A stretch of 64,000 nucleotides of DNA from an uncultured Bacteroides sp. (GTDB lineage Bacteria > Bacteroidota > Bacteroidia > Bacteroidales > Bacteroidaceae), in NCBI GenBank assembly GCA_944320865.1, contig CALUJC010000002.1, positions 59,168 through 123,167 on the forward strand. Direction: 5' to 3'. This document shows, one piece after another, positions 52,950 to 59,883 of this stretch; position 1 is the first letter of the stretch, and every line of letters starts with the position of its first letter. The notes under the pieces were generated by a model that searched no databases, was not told the origin of the DNA, and worked only from the letters and a program-made list of their open reading frames with translations. The position numbers were made by a program, and so were the translations under genes.

Positions 52950-54311
52950 TCATTTGGGAACATCTTCCAAATTCTTTTCGATTTCTTGGTCGCTCAGTTC
53001 GTAATTCACGAGGTCGCCAGCCAAATACTTGTCGTATGAAGCCATGTCGATAAGTCCGTGTCCCGAAAGGTTGAACAAAATGACTTTTTTCTCGCCCGTC
53101 TCTTTGCACTTCTTGGCTTCGTTGATAGTGGCAGCTATGGCGTGGCATGATTCAGGAGCAGGAATAATACCTTCGACTTGTGCGAAAAGACATCCGGCTT
53201 CAAACGATTCTAGCTGTTGAATGTCAACCGCCTCCATTAGTTTGTCTTTTAGCAATTGGGAAACAATGACTCCTGCCCCATGGTAACGCAGACCTCCGGC
53301 ATGGATATTGGCGGGAGCAAAATTGTGCCCTAAGCTAAACATGGGTAACAGGGGCGTGTATCCGGCTTCGTCGCCGTAATCGTAGCAGAATTTTCCGCGT
53401 GTCAGTTTGGGGCAGGAAGCCGGCTCTGCCGCAATGTAGCGTGTCTGTTTGCCTTCCAATAAAGTGTGCCGCATGAAGGGGAAAGCTATGCCTCCGAAGT
53501 TGGAACCGCCTCCGAAACAGGCTATTACCATGTCGGGATATTCTCCGGCCAGCTCCATCTGTTTTTCAGCTTCCAGCCCGATGATGGTTTGGTGCAGGGC
53601 TACATGGCTTAGCACAGACCCCAAGGTGTACTTGCAATTGGGTGTAGTGCGTGCCAATTCAATAGCTTCAGAGATGGCTGTGCCCAGCGAGCCTTGATGG
53701 TTGGGGCAGGCAGTCAGGATGTCTTTGCCTGCGCGTGTCGACATGGAGGGTGATGGAGTAACTTGCGCCCCATAGGTTTGCATGATGCTGCGGCGGTAAG
53801 GCTTCTGCTCATAGCTTATCTTTACCTGGTATACGGCAGCTTCCAGTCCGAATAGGCGTGCGGCGTAAGATAAAGCGGCTCCCCATTGTCCGGCACCGGT
53901 TTCGGTGGTGACGTTGGTCACACCTTCCTTCTTGCAGTAATAGGCTTGCGGCAAGGCGGAGTTTAGCTTGTGCGAGCCCATGGGGCTTACGCTTTCATTC
54001 TTGAAGTAAATGTGCGCCGGGGTGCCGATGGCTTTCTCCAGCCCGTAGGCACGCACCAGCGGGGTGCTTCTATAATATTTGTACATGTCGCGCACCTCTT
54101 CGGGTATTTCTATCCACGTGTCTGTTTGGTTCAATTCTTGCCGGCACAGTTCTTCGGCAAAGATGGGGAAGAGGTCTTCCGGCTTCAAAGGTTGCTTGGT
54201 AGCCGGGTTCAGTGGGGGGAGGGGTTTGTTCTTCATGTCCGCTTGGATGTTATACCAGTAGCGGGGTATTTCATCTTCAGGAAGCATGAATCTTTTTCTT
54301 TTTTCACTCAT
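52950..54311 (-). CDS. Tryptophan synthase beta chain, TrpB2 type
   Basis: A PLP enzyme of 453 residues, longer than the roughly 400 of TrpB1. The PLP lysine is in SPMGSHKLNSALPQAYY, the Glu catalytic region in NVTTETGAGQWGAALSYAA, and the phosphate loop in FGGGSNFGGIAFPF. The N-terminal extension (IPRYWYNIQADMKNKPLPPL) marks the TrpB2 group, which works without a TrpA partner and often salvages indole. No trpA or other trp gene is adjacent. Monocistronic, with a promoter and a strong terminator. Confidence 0.9.
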   Translation of the reverse strand: MSEKRKRFMLPEDEIPRYWYNIQADMKNKPLPPLNPATKQPLKPEDLFPIFAEELCRQELNQTDTWIEIPEEVRDMYKYYRSTPLVRAYGLEKAIGTPAHIYFKNESVSPMGSHKLNSALPQAYYCKKEGVTNVTTETGAGQWGAALSYAARLFGLEAAVYQVKISYEQKPYRRSIMQTYGAQVTPSPSMSTRAGKDILTACPNHQGSLGTAISEAIELARTTPNCKYTLGSVLSHVALHQTIIGLEAEKQMELAGEYPDMVIACFGGGSNFGGIAFPFMRHTLLEGKQTRYIAAEPASCPKLTRGKFCYDYGDEAGYTPLLPMFSLGHNFAPANIHAGGLRYHGAGVIVSQLLKDKLMEAVDIQQLESFEAGCLFAQVEGIIPAPESCHAIAATINEAKKCKETGEKKVILFNLSGHGLIDMASYDKYLAGDLVNYELSDQEIEKNLEDVPK

Positions 54312-54340
54312 AATGTTTGTGTATTGATTGATTCAGTGCC

Positions 54341-54348
54341 CAAATGTA
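54341..54348 (-). promoter_or_regulatory. trpB2 -7 element
   Basis: The minus strand reads TACATTTG, 30 bases before the trpB ATG. The -33 region is not convincing. Confidence 0.5.
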
Positions 54349-54548
54349 GTGATTATTTCGATATGAATGTCATTTTAGCACATATTTCTTTTGGTTGGCA
54401 TGAAAAATGCCGTTCTCTTCCTTGCAAAGTTCGGACTTTTTGTGTTTCTTTGTTTTCGCAATAGTGCCTCGAGAATGGAATATGCAGGCGTTTATTCCAA
54501 TTTCTTTCCAGTTTTAAGCATGATTTTTGTCCTAAAAAAGATAGTGTC

Positions 54549-55226
54549 ATGAAAATCCTCATAGTAGAAGACGAGCAAGACCTGCGTGAAACCATTGCCG
54601 CCTCGCTTCGCAAAGAGAAGTTCGTGGTAGAGGTAGCCCCCGATTATTATGCTGCGCTCAACAAGATTAACGATTATGATTATGATTGCATATTGCTGGA
54701 TATCATGTTGCCTGGAGGAAGCGGTCTTGATTTGCTGCGCGAGTTGAAACACCTGCGCCGTAGTGATAGCGTGCTCATTATTTCCGCTAAAGACTCTTTG
54801 GACGACAAGGTGGACGGTTTGGAGTTGGGGGCGGACGATTATCTGACCAAACCCTTCCATCTGGCCGAGTTGAATGCCCGTGTCAAGTCATTGATAAGGC
54901 GCCGTCTTGCTCAGGGTGACACCTCCATTTCCTTTGGCAATCTTTCTCTCATGCCCGACAAGCGTCAAGTGGAGGTTGGCGGTGTGCCCTTGCAATTGAA
55001 CCGTAAAGAGTTTGACTTGCTCTACTATTTTATTGCCAATCCCAACCGGGTCATCAACAAGATGAGCCTGGCAGAGTCGGTGTGGGGAGACAACATCGAC
55101 CAGGCGGATTCGCTGGATTTCATCTATTCGCAAGTGAAAAACTTGCGTAAAAAGCTGAAACAAGCTGAGGCTACCGTAGAGTTAAAGGCAGTGTATGGTT
55201 TTGGCTATAAGCTCACTGAACTATAA
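54549..55226 (+). CDS. OmpR-family response regulator
   Basis: A 225-residue transcription regulator. The receiver domain (1-120) has the acidic pair in ILIVEDEQDLRE, phospho-acceptor Asp51 in DCILLDIMLPGGSG, Ser80 and Lys102 (DDYLTKPFH). The winged-helix DNA-binding domain (about 128-222) carries LNRKEFDLLYYF, NRVINKMSLAESVWGD and VYGFGYKL. The kinase gene follows by 24 bases, so it is a standard pair. The target genes are unknown. Confidence 0.95.
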   Translation: MKILIVEDEQDLRETIAASLRKEKFVVEVAPDYYAALNKINDYDYDCILLDIMLPGGSGLDLLRELKHLRRSDSVLIISAKDSLDDKVDGLELGADDYLTKPFHLAELNARVKSLIRRRLAQGDTSISFGNLSLMPDKRQVEVGGVPLQLNRKEFDLLYYFIANPNRVINKMSLAESVWGDNIDQADSLDFIYSQVKNLRKKLKQAEATVELKAVYGFGYKLTEL

Positions 55227-55250
55227 AAATAAAGACGGGGAATCCGGCAT

Positions 55251-56528
55251 ATGAAGTTATTGCATTACACCTATCGGAAGCTTTCTGTGTTACTCCTGTT
55301 GCTGATGGCATTGTGGGGAGTACTGTTCTACTATGCCATTATGGATGAGGTGATGGATGAAACCGACGACACGTTGCAAAACTATGCCCACCTGTTGATA
55401 AAGAAAGCCCTGCGCGACCCCTCTGTACTTGATACGCAAGGTAATCTGATGTCGTTCTACACCTTCCGCCCTATCACCGAGGCTGAAGGACACAACTATC
55501 GGGAGATATTTTACGACTCCACGGTGTACGTGGAGTTGGAAGATGAAAATGAGCCTGTACGTGTCATGCAAACCGCATTCCGCATGACCGATGGCCATTT
55601 TTATGAACTTACCCTGATGATTTCCACCTTGGAGCGTGATGACATGGTGCGTGCCATTTGCTGGTATCTGGGTGCCCTCTTCCTTTTGTTCATCATTTGC
55701 ACATCCATAGGCATTAAGCGGGTGCTGAAAGAGGTGTTCAAACCCCTGCACAAATTATTGTCTTGGCTGCACGAGTTACACCCCGGGCAAGAAGTTCCGC
55801 CTTTGGACAATCCTACCAATATCCGCGAATTCCGTCAGTTGAGCGAAGCCGCAATAGATATGGGCAACCGCAGCTACAAAGCATATATTGAGCAGAAGCA
55901 TTTCATAGAAAACGCTTCCCACGAGTTGCAGACTCCCTTGGCCATTGTGCGGGGAAAAGTGGAACTATTGGCTGAAAGTGAAAATCTATCCGCCAAGCAA
56001 ATGGAAGAACTTGATGAAATCTACGCCACCCTGAGCCGTGCCGTGAAGCTGAACAAATCACTGCTGTTGCTCTCCCGCATAGAAAACGGGCAATATGCCG
56101 AAACGGAAAACGTGTCAGTCGACGAACTTCTCGACCATCTTTTGCCCGACCTGATGGATATTTATGAGAGCAAGCATGTGCATTTGGTACGTAGGCGTGG
56201 CGAATCGCCATTTATAATCCGGTGCAACCATTCGTTGGCACAGATATTGGTGACCAATCTCATAAAAAATGCCCTTTTACACAATAAGGAAGGAGGCGAC
56301 CTGCATGTTACCACCACGTCCGTAAGCCTTGTGGTGGCAAATACGGGCGAAGCTCCTCTCGATGCCGACCATTTGTTCGAACGTTTTTATAGAGGGAACG
56401 TGCGCAAGAAAGATTCCACGGGCTTAGGACTTGCCATAGCCCGCTCCATAGCTTGTTCAGCAGGGTTAATGTTGAATTATGAATGGAACGGAGGCATGCA
56501 CAGTTTTCAGCTTATTAAAAGGAGTTAA
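55251..56528 (+). CDS. Sensor histidine kinase
   Basis: A 425-residue membrane kinase. Two helices (about 12-30 and 136-154) flank an extracytoplasmic sensor of about 100 residues. The dimerisation domain has the H-box FIENASHELQTPLAIVRGK, with His224. The ATPase domain has N-box NLIKNALLHN, G1-like VVANTGEAPL, F-box LFERFYRG and G2 STGLGLAIARSI. It partners the response regulator 24 bases upstream. The downstream PepSY-like gene may be its target or modulator. The stimulus is not known. Confidence 0.93.
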   Translation: MKLLHYTYRKLSVLLLLLMALWGVLFYYAIMDEVMDETDDTLQNYAHLLIKKALRDPSVLDTQGNLMSFYTFRPITEAEGHNYREIFYDSTVYVELEDENEPVRVMQTAFRMTDGHFYELTLMISTLERDDMVRAICWYLGALFLLFIICTSIGIKRVLKEVFKPLHKLLSWLHELHPGQEVPPLDNPTNIREFRQLSEAAIDMGNRSYKAYIEQKHFIENASHELQTPLAIVRGKVELLAESENLSAKQMEELDEIYATLSRAVKLNKSLLLLSRIENGQYAETENVSVDELLDHLLPDLMDIYESKHVHLVRRRGESPFIIRCNHSLAQILVTNLIKNALLHNKEGGDLHVTTTSVSLVVANTGEAPLDADHLFERFYRGNVRKKDSTGLGLAIARSIACSAGLMLNYEWNGGMHSFQLIKRS

Positions 56529-56611
56529 AAATAGGGAGAATAAGCAGAATTCCTGTTTTTTTCCCATTTTCTTCCACTTCTTTGCATGGTATGTTATAGA
56601 TAGACAACAAT

Positions 56612-57055
56612 ATGAGAAAATGTTTTTTATTGCTTCCCATTCTGTTGCTTACCCTGGCCCAGCCGGTGTTGGCAGATGGCATTGTTACTTTCGATTCCAA
56701 GCAACTGCCACCCGAGGCGCTTGCCTTCATCAAACGCTATTTCCCCGAGGCGCAAATATCGCATATAAAGATAGAGAAGGAGTTCTTGAGGGTAGAAAAA
56801 TACGAAGTATTGCTTACCGACCGCACTGAAGTCGAGTTTGACCGCAAAGGTGTGTGGACAGAAGTGGAATGTGACCACGTTCAGGTGCCATTGGGGCTAT
56901 TGCCGGCCTATGTGTCGGAATATGTGGAAAAGCATTTCCCCGGTGCATTTGTAGTCAAACTTGAGCGCAAGCGCAAAGAGTTGGAAGTAGACTTGGACAA
57001 CGACTTGTCATTGACCTTTAACCATAAAGGCGACCTGATAGATATTGATGATTGA
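56612..57055 (+). CDS. Secreted PepSY-like (DUF2874) protein
   Basis: A 147-residue exported protein: signal peptide residues 1-22 (KCFLLLPILLLTLAQPVLA), then two tandem PepSY-like units. Unit 1 contains LPPEALAFIKRYFPEAQISHI and unit 2 contains LLPAYVSEYVEKHFPGAFVV, each followed by a strand pattern EVxLxxxxxLxFxxxG. The same fold is called putative beta-lactamase-inhibitor-like in Bacteroidetes. It lies 84 bases after the kinase gene in the same direction and ends before a terminator, which suggests regulation by, or feedback to, the kinase. Confidence 0.85.
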   Translation: MRKCFLLLPILLLTLAQPVLADGIVTFDSKQLPPEALAFIKRYFPEAQISHIKIEKEFLRVEKYEVLLTDRTEVEFDRKGVWTEVECDHVQVPLGLLPAYVSEYVEKHFPGAFVVKLERKRKELEVDLDNDLSLTFNHKGDLIDIDD

Positions 57056-57079
57056 AAGGCTTTGGCATAAAGCAACATA

Positions 57080-57115
57080 AAAGGGAAGGAGCAAATCCTT
57101 CCCTTTTATGTTTTT
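57080..57115 (+). terminator. Terminator after the PepSY-like gene
   Basis: An 11-bp stem AAAGGGAAGGA (57080-57090) / TCCTTCCCTTT (57097-57107) with a 6-base loop, then TATGTTTTT (U-rich). It lies between the PepSY-like gene and prs, which converge. Confidence 0.8.
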
Positions 57116-57134
57116 ACAGGATTGTATCATTCAT

Positions 57135-58073
57135 TTAGATAATGTATTGCGAACTGATAGACTCGTTGTTCATTACCCGGCGGATGGTTTCGGCAAACAT
57201 GTCGGCTATGCTGAGTTGCTTTACCTTGTCGCACTTTTTGGAATAAGGAATGCTGTCGGTAAATACCATTTCCGTCAAGGCAGATTCCTGCACGCGGAAT
57301 GAAGCAGGGTCGGACATCACGCAATGGCTGGCAATGGCACGCACTGAGCGGGCACCGGCTTCCATCATGATATTGGCAGCCTTCGTAATGGTGCCTGCCG
57401 TGTCCACGATGTCGTCAATCAGTACCACGTTTTTGTCTTTCACGTCACCTATGATTTGCATTGTGGCCACCACGTTGGCCTTCTCACGCGTCTTGTTGCA
57501 CAGCACCAAGGGCACGCCCAGGTATTTGGAGAAGGTGCTGGCACGCTTTGAGCCGCCCACGTCGGGGGTAGCAATCACCAGGTCGTCCAGCTTGAGCGAC
57601 TCAATGTAGGGCAAGAACACCGCCGAAGCATACAGGTGGTCTACCGGAATGTCGAAGAAACCCTGAATCTGGTCGGCATGCAAGTCCATCGTAATCAGTC
57701 GGTCGATGCCGGCCACCGAAAGCAAGTCGGCCACCAGCTTCGCGCCAATGGATACGCGCGGCTTGTCTTTGCGGTCCTGTCGTGCCCAGCCGAAGTAGGG
57801 GATGACGGCCACAATGCTTTTGGCTGACGCGCGCTTGGCGGCATCAATCATCAGCAGCAACTCCATCAGGTTGTCGGAGTTGGGAAAAGTGGACTGTACC
57901 AGGAACACGTGTGCCCCACGGATGGATTCTTCATAAGATACGGCAAACTCCCCATCGGCAAAATGGGTAATGTTCATTTTCCCCAAGGGGCAATAAAGGC
58001 TTGCACAGATTTTCTCTGCCAGGTACTTCGAGTTTGTGCCCGAAAATACCATAAAAGGTGCTTTTTCGCTCAT
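57135..58073 (-). CDS. prs: Ribose-phosphate pyrophosphokinase (PRPP synthetase)
   Basis: Makes PRPP from ribose 5-phosphate and ATP for nucleotide, histidine and tryptophan synthesis. The 312-residue length is normal. Visible are FADGEFAVSYEESIRGAHVF with the flexible-loop residues, LLLMIDAAKRASAKSIVAVIPYFGWARQDRK (residues 70-100), the DLHADQIQGFFDIP metal/ATP region, and the PRPP-binding VVLIDDIVDTAGTITKAA. Full length with a good promoter. It is convergent with the PepSY-like gene. Confidence 0.97.
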   Translation of the reverse strand: MSEKAPFMVFSGTNSKYLAEKICASLYCPLGKMNITHFADGEFAVSYEESIRGAHVFLVQSTFPNSDNLMELLLMIDAAKRASAKSIVAVIPYFGWARQDRKDKPRVSIGAKLVADLLSVAGIDRLITMDLHADQIQGFFDIPVDHLYASAVFLPYIESLKLDDLVIATPDVGGSKRASTFSKYLGVPLVLCNKTREKANVVATMQIIGDVKDKNVVLIDDIVDTAGTITKAANIMMEAGARSVRAIASHCVMSDPASFRVQESALTEMVFTDSIPYSKKCDKVKQLSIADMFAETIRRVMNNESISSQYII

Positions 58074-58111
58074 TTTTGTGAATAGATGTTTAACCTATTT
58101 GGATTTTTTTG

Positions 58112-58119
58112 CAAAGGTA
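58112..58119 (-). promoter_or_regulatory. prs -7 element
   Basis: The minus strand reads TACCTTTG, 38 bases before the prs ATG. An exact TTTG at -33 is absent. Confidence 0.55.
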
Positions 58120-58272
58120 TGAAAATCCTGTTACTTGGGCACTTTTTTCGCCGATATTTTTCACCCCGCCTGCCAAGTAGGGCGAACGTGCTGGGTAACA
58201 GGGAATATTAGTGTAATAATATTTTATCTTCTTGCCAGTGAAAGGCACGGACCGTATCTCCTTCGTACCATA

Positions 58273-58347
58273 GTCGTACCAAGTTCGTACCATGTTCGTT
58301 CTTCTCTTGTCGCTATAGAAGCGAACAAAGAGCGGGCATGGTGCGTC
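58273..58347. repeat. Hairpin-forming interspersed element, copy B
   Basis: Nearly the same sequence as 16438-16512: left arm 58273-58298 is identical to copy A's left arm, the loop shares GTCGCTATAGAAG, and the right arm 58322-58347 differs at a few bases, some of which change G-C or A-T pairs to G-U. It lies 11 bases beyond the glycosyltransferase stop. The rest of 58074-58272 holds only the prs promoter. Confidence 0.8.
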
Positions 58348-58358
58348 TTTGAGTACAG

Positions 58359-59531
58359 TTATTTTACTATGTGCGTCTGCTTGCAGAACTTGCGGGCACG
58401 CCATTTCCACCGCAGCGACAAGAGGGGCTGCGCGAGGTCGAATGCCGGAAGCATGAGGCCATACCTGCCTTGCTCGCCCAGGTTGCGGGCGGTGCGGTTG
58501 ACGACGAGGGCTTGCGGCACGAGCCGCATGAGGAACAGCAGCAGTCCCAAACCTGCCGCAAGCCAATGGTGGTGTGCCACCCCTACCGCGCAGGTGGCCA
58601 TCCAGGCGGCGTGGAATAGCAGCCTGGTAGTGGTCTCCAGCCCGTTGAGATAGCGTTGCACGCCGTGGTAATACCTTGCAGTGAAGGCGTATTCCGCTTT
58701 TTCGTCCATCCAGTTCTTGTCTTGCTCCGCAGGCATGATGCGCACGATGGATTCCGTGGCTGCCTCCACCCGTGTGTTTGTGGGGGTGGCAATCTGGTTG
58801 ACGAACAGGTCGTCTTCTCCCAAGGGCAGGTTAAGGTATGCCGAGAATCCTTTGTTCTTGTAAAACAGTTCCTTCCGGTAGGCCAGGTTGCGCCCGATGC
58901 CCATGTAGGGGTGCCTGCCCAGGGCGAAGCCCAGGTAGCGCATGGCGCTGAACAGCTCGCAGAGCGTGGCCATCCGCCTTCCCTTGGCGCGGCTCGGCGT
59001 GTAGTTGCTGTAGCCCAGCACCACTTGTGTGCCGGGGGTGAAGTTTCGGGCCAGCATCCGCAGCCATTGGTTGCTCTGCGGAGCGCTGTCGGGGCGGGTG
59101 AATACGAGCCACTCGTGCTTGCTGGCTTTTATGCCCAGGGTGACGGCCAGCTTGCGGTGTCCGGTGCCGTGTGGCGAGTGGGGGACGTAACTGTGGTAGA
59201 GGTGCGGGTATTGCTGCTGCAGCCGGGTGAGCAGGTCGTCGCTCTCGTCGTCGTTGCCGTCGTTGATGACGATGACTTCATAGTCGGGGTAGTCTTGCCT
59301 TAATACCGGTTCCAGGTTGAGCCTCAGGTTCTCAGGCTCATTGTGTGCGCAGATAATGACAGAGATGGGCGGTAGGTCTTGGGTATGGGGTATTTTCCCT
59401 TGTTTGCAGGCAACGACGTGCCGGTTGATACGGCTGTATAAGCCTAAGTAATATCCTATTTGCACCAAGAAGAAAAATCCTGCGGTGGCGAGTAAGATGA
59501 GTTCTGTATCGCAGATGGTGAATGCTTGCAT
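58359..59531 (-). CDS. Glycosyltransferase family 2 membrane protein
   Basis: A 390-residue processive-type GT2. I use the ATG at 59531 (MQAFTICDTELILLA), because the longer in-frame start at 59654 adds 41 residues unlike the family, and the promoter lies between them. A membrane helix at about 8-30 is followed by the catalytic domain (PPISVIICAHNEPENLRLNL with nucleotide-binding Asp residues in VIVINDGNDDESDD, FTRPDSAPQS as the acceptor-side acidic motif, and a late LGEDDLFVNQ). Two or three helices follow at about 300-360. The product is unknown: cell-surface polysaccharide or glycolipid synthesis is likely, but no export genes are adjacent. Confidence 0.85.
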   Translation of the reverse strand: MQAFTICDTELILLATAGFFFLVQIGYYLGLYSRINRHVVACKQGKIPHTQDLPPISVIICAHNEPENLRLNLEPVLRQDYPDYEVIVINDGNDDESDDLLTRLQQQYPHLYHSYVPHSPHGTGHRKLAVTLGIKASKHEWLVFTRPDSAPQSNQWLRMLARNFTPGTQVVLGYSNYTPSRAKGRRMATLCELFSAMRYLGFALGRHPYMGIGRNLAYRKELFYKNKGFSAYLNLPLGEDDLFVNQIATPTNTRVEAATESIVRIMPAEQDKNWMDEKAEYAFTARYYHGVQRYLNGLETTTRLLFHAAWMATCAVGVAHHHWLAAGLGLLLFLMRLVPQALVVNRTARNLGEQGRYGLMLPAFDLAQPLLSLRWKWRARKFCKQTHIVK

Positions 59532-59555
59532 AAGTCTTCGTGCTCTTATTCTTTG

Positions 59556-59585
59556 CAAAGGTAGTGCTTTTTCGATAATGGCAAA
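59556..59585 (-). promoter_or_regulatory. Glycosyltransferase gene promoter
   Basis: On the minus strand TTTG (59582-59585), an 18-base spacer, TACCTTTG (59556-59563), 25 bases before the ATG at 59531. Confidence 0.65.
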
Positions 59586-59657
59586 GATGCATGGAAGGAT
59601 AGTTTCCGGGAATAATGCTTGTTTGTTTTTGAATTTTGTTTTATATTCGCGCAAAAA

Positions 59658-59851
59658 GAGGGGTATTTAGAGCTTGTTTAAATTTTGCTCAGTCTTATTT
59701 TGAGGGCTGTTTTCGGGGATATTTTTCTGTTGTTAAGAGGAGCGTAGCGGGCTACGTGACGAATAACAACAGAGAAAGAGACCGGAAAGAGGCTCAAAAG
59801 AGGCTGAATAAAAATCTGAAAGAGGAAAATTTAAACGAGCTCTTATACCTC
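59658..59851. repeat. 194-bp imperfect palindrome upstream of the GH3 gene
   Basis: The outer arms GAGGGGTATTTAGAGCT and AGCTCTTATACCTC pair, and the next TTGTTTAAATTTT pairs with AAAATTTAAACGA. The inner arms share TTTTGAG / CTCAAAA and finally CTGTTGTTA / TAACAACAG around a CGTAGCGGGCTACG hairpin. Nearly the whole element can fold into one long stem. There is no gene in it. It fills most of the gap 59532-59883 between the divergent glycosyltransferase and GH3 genes. Confidence 0.85.
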
Positions 59852-59883
59852 TGCGAAATGGAAACCTGTAAAAAACAACCAAA

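Noticed and set aside
59532-59654. Longer start for the glycosyltransferase
   Set aside because: The promoter at 59556-59585 lies inside the extra part, and the added residues are unlike the family.
59658-59851. Insertion sequence
   Set aside because: It has inverted arms but no transposase and is too short, so it is described as a palindrome only.
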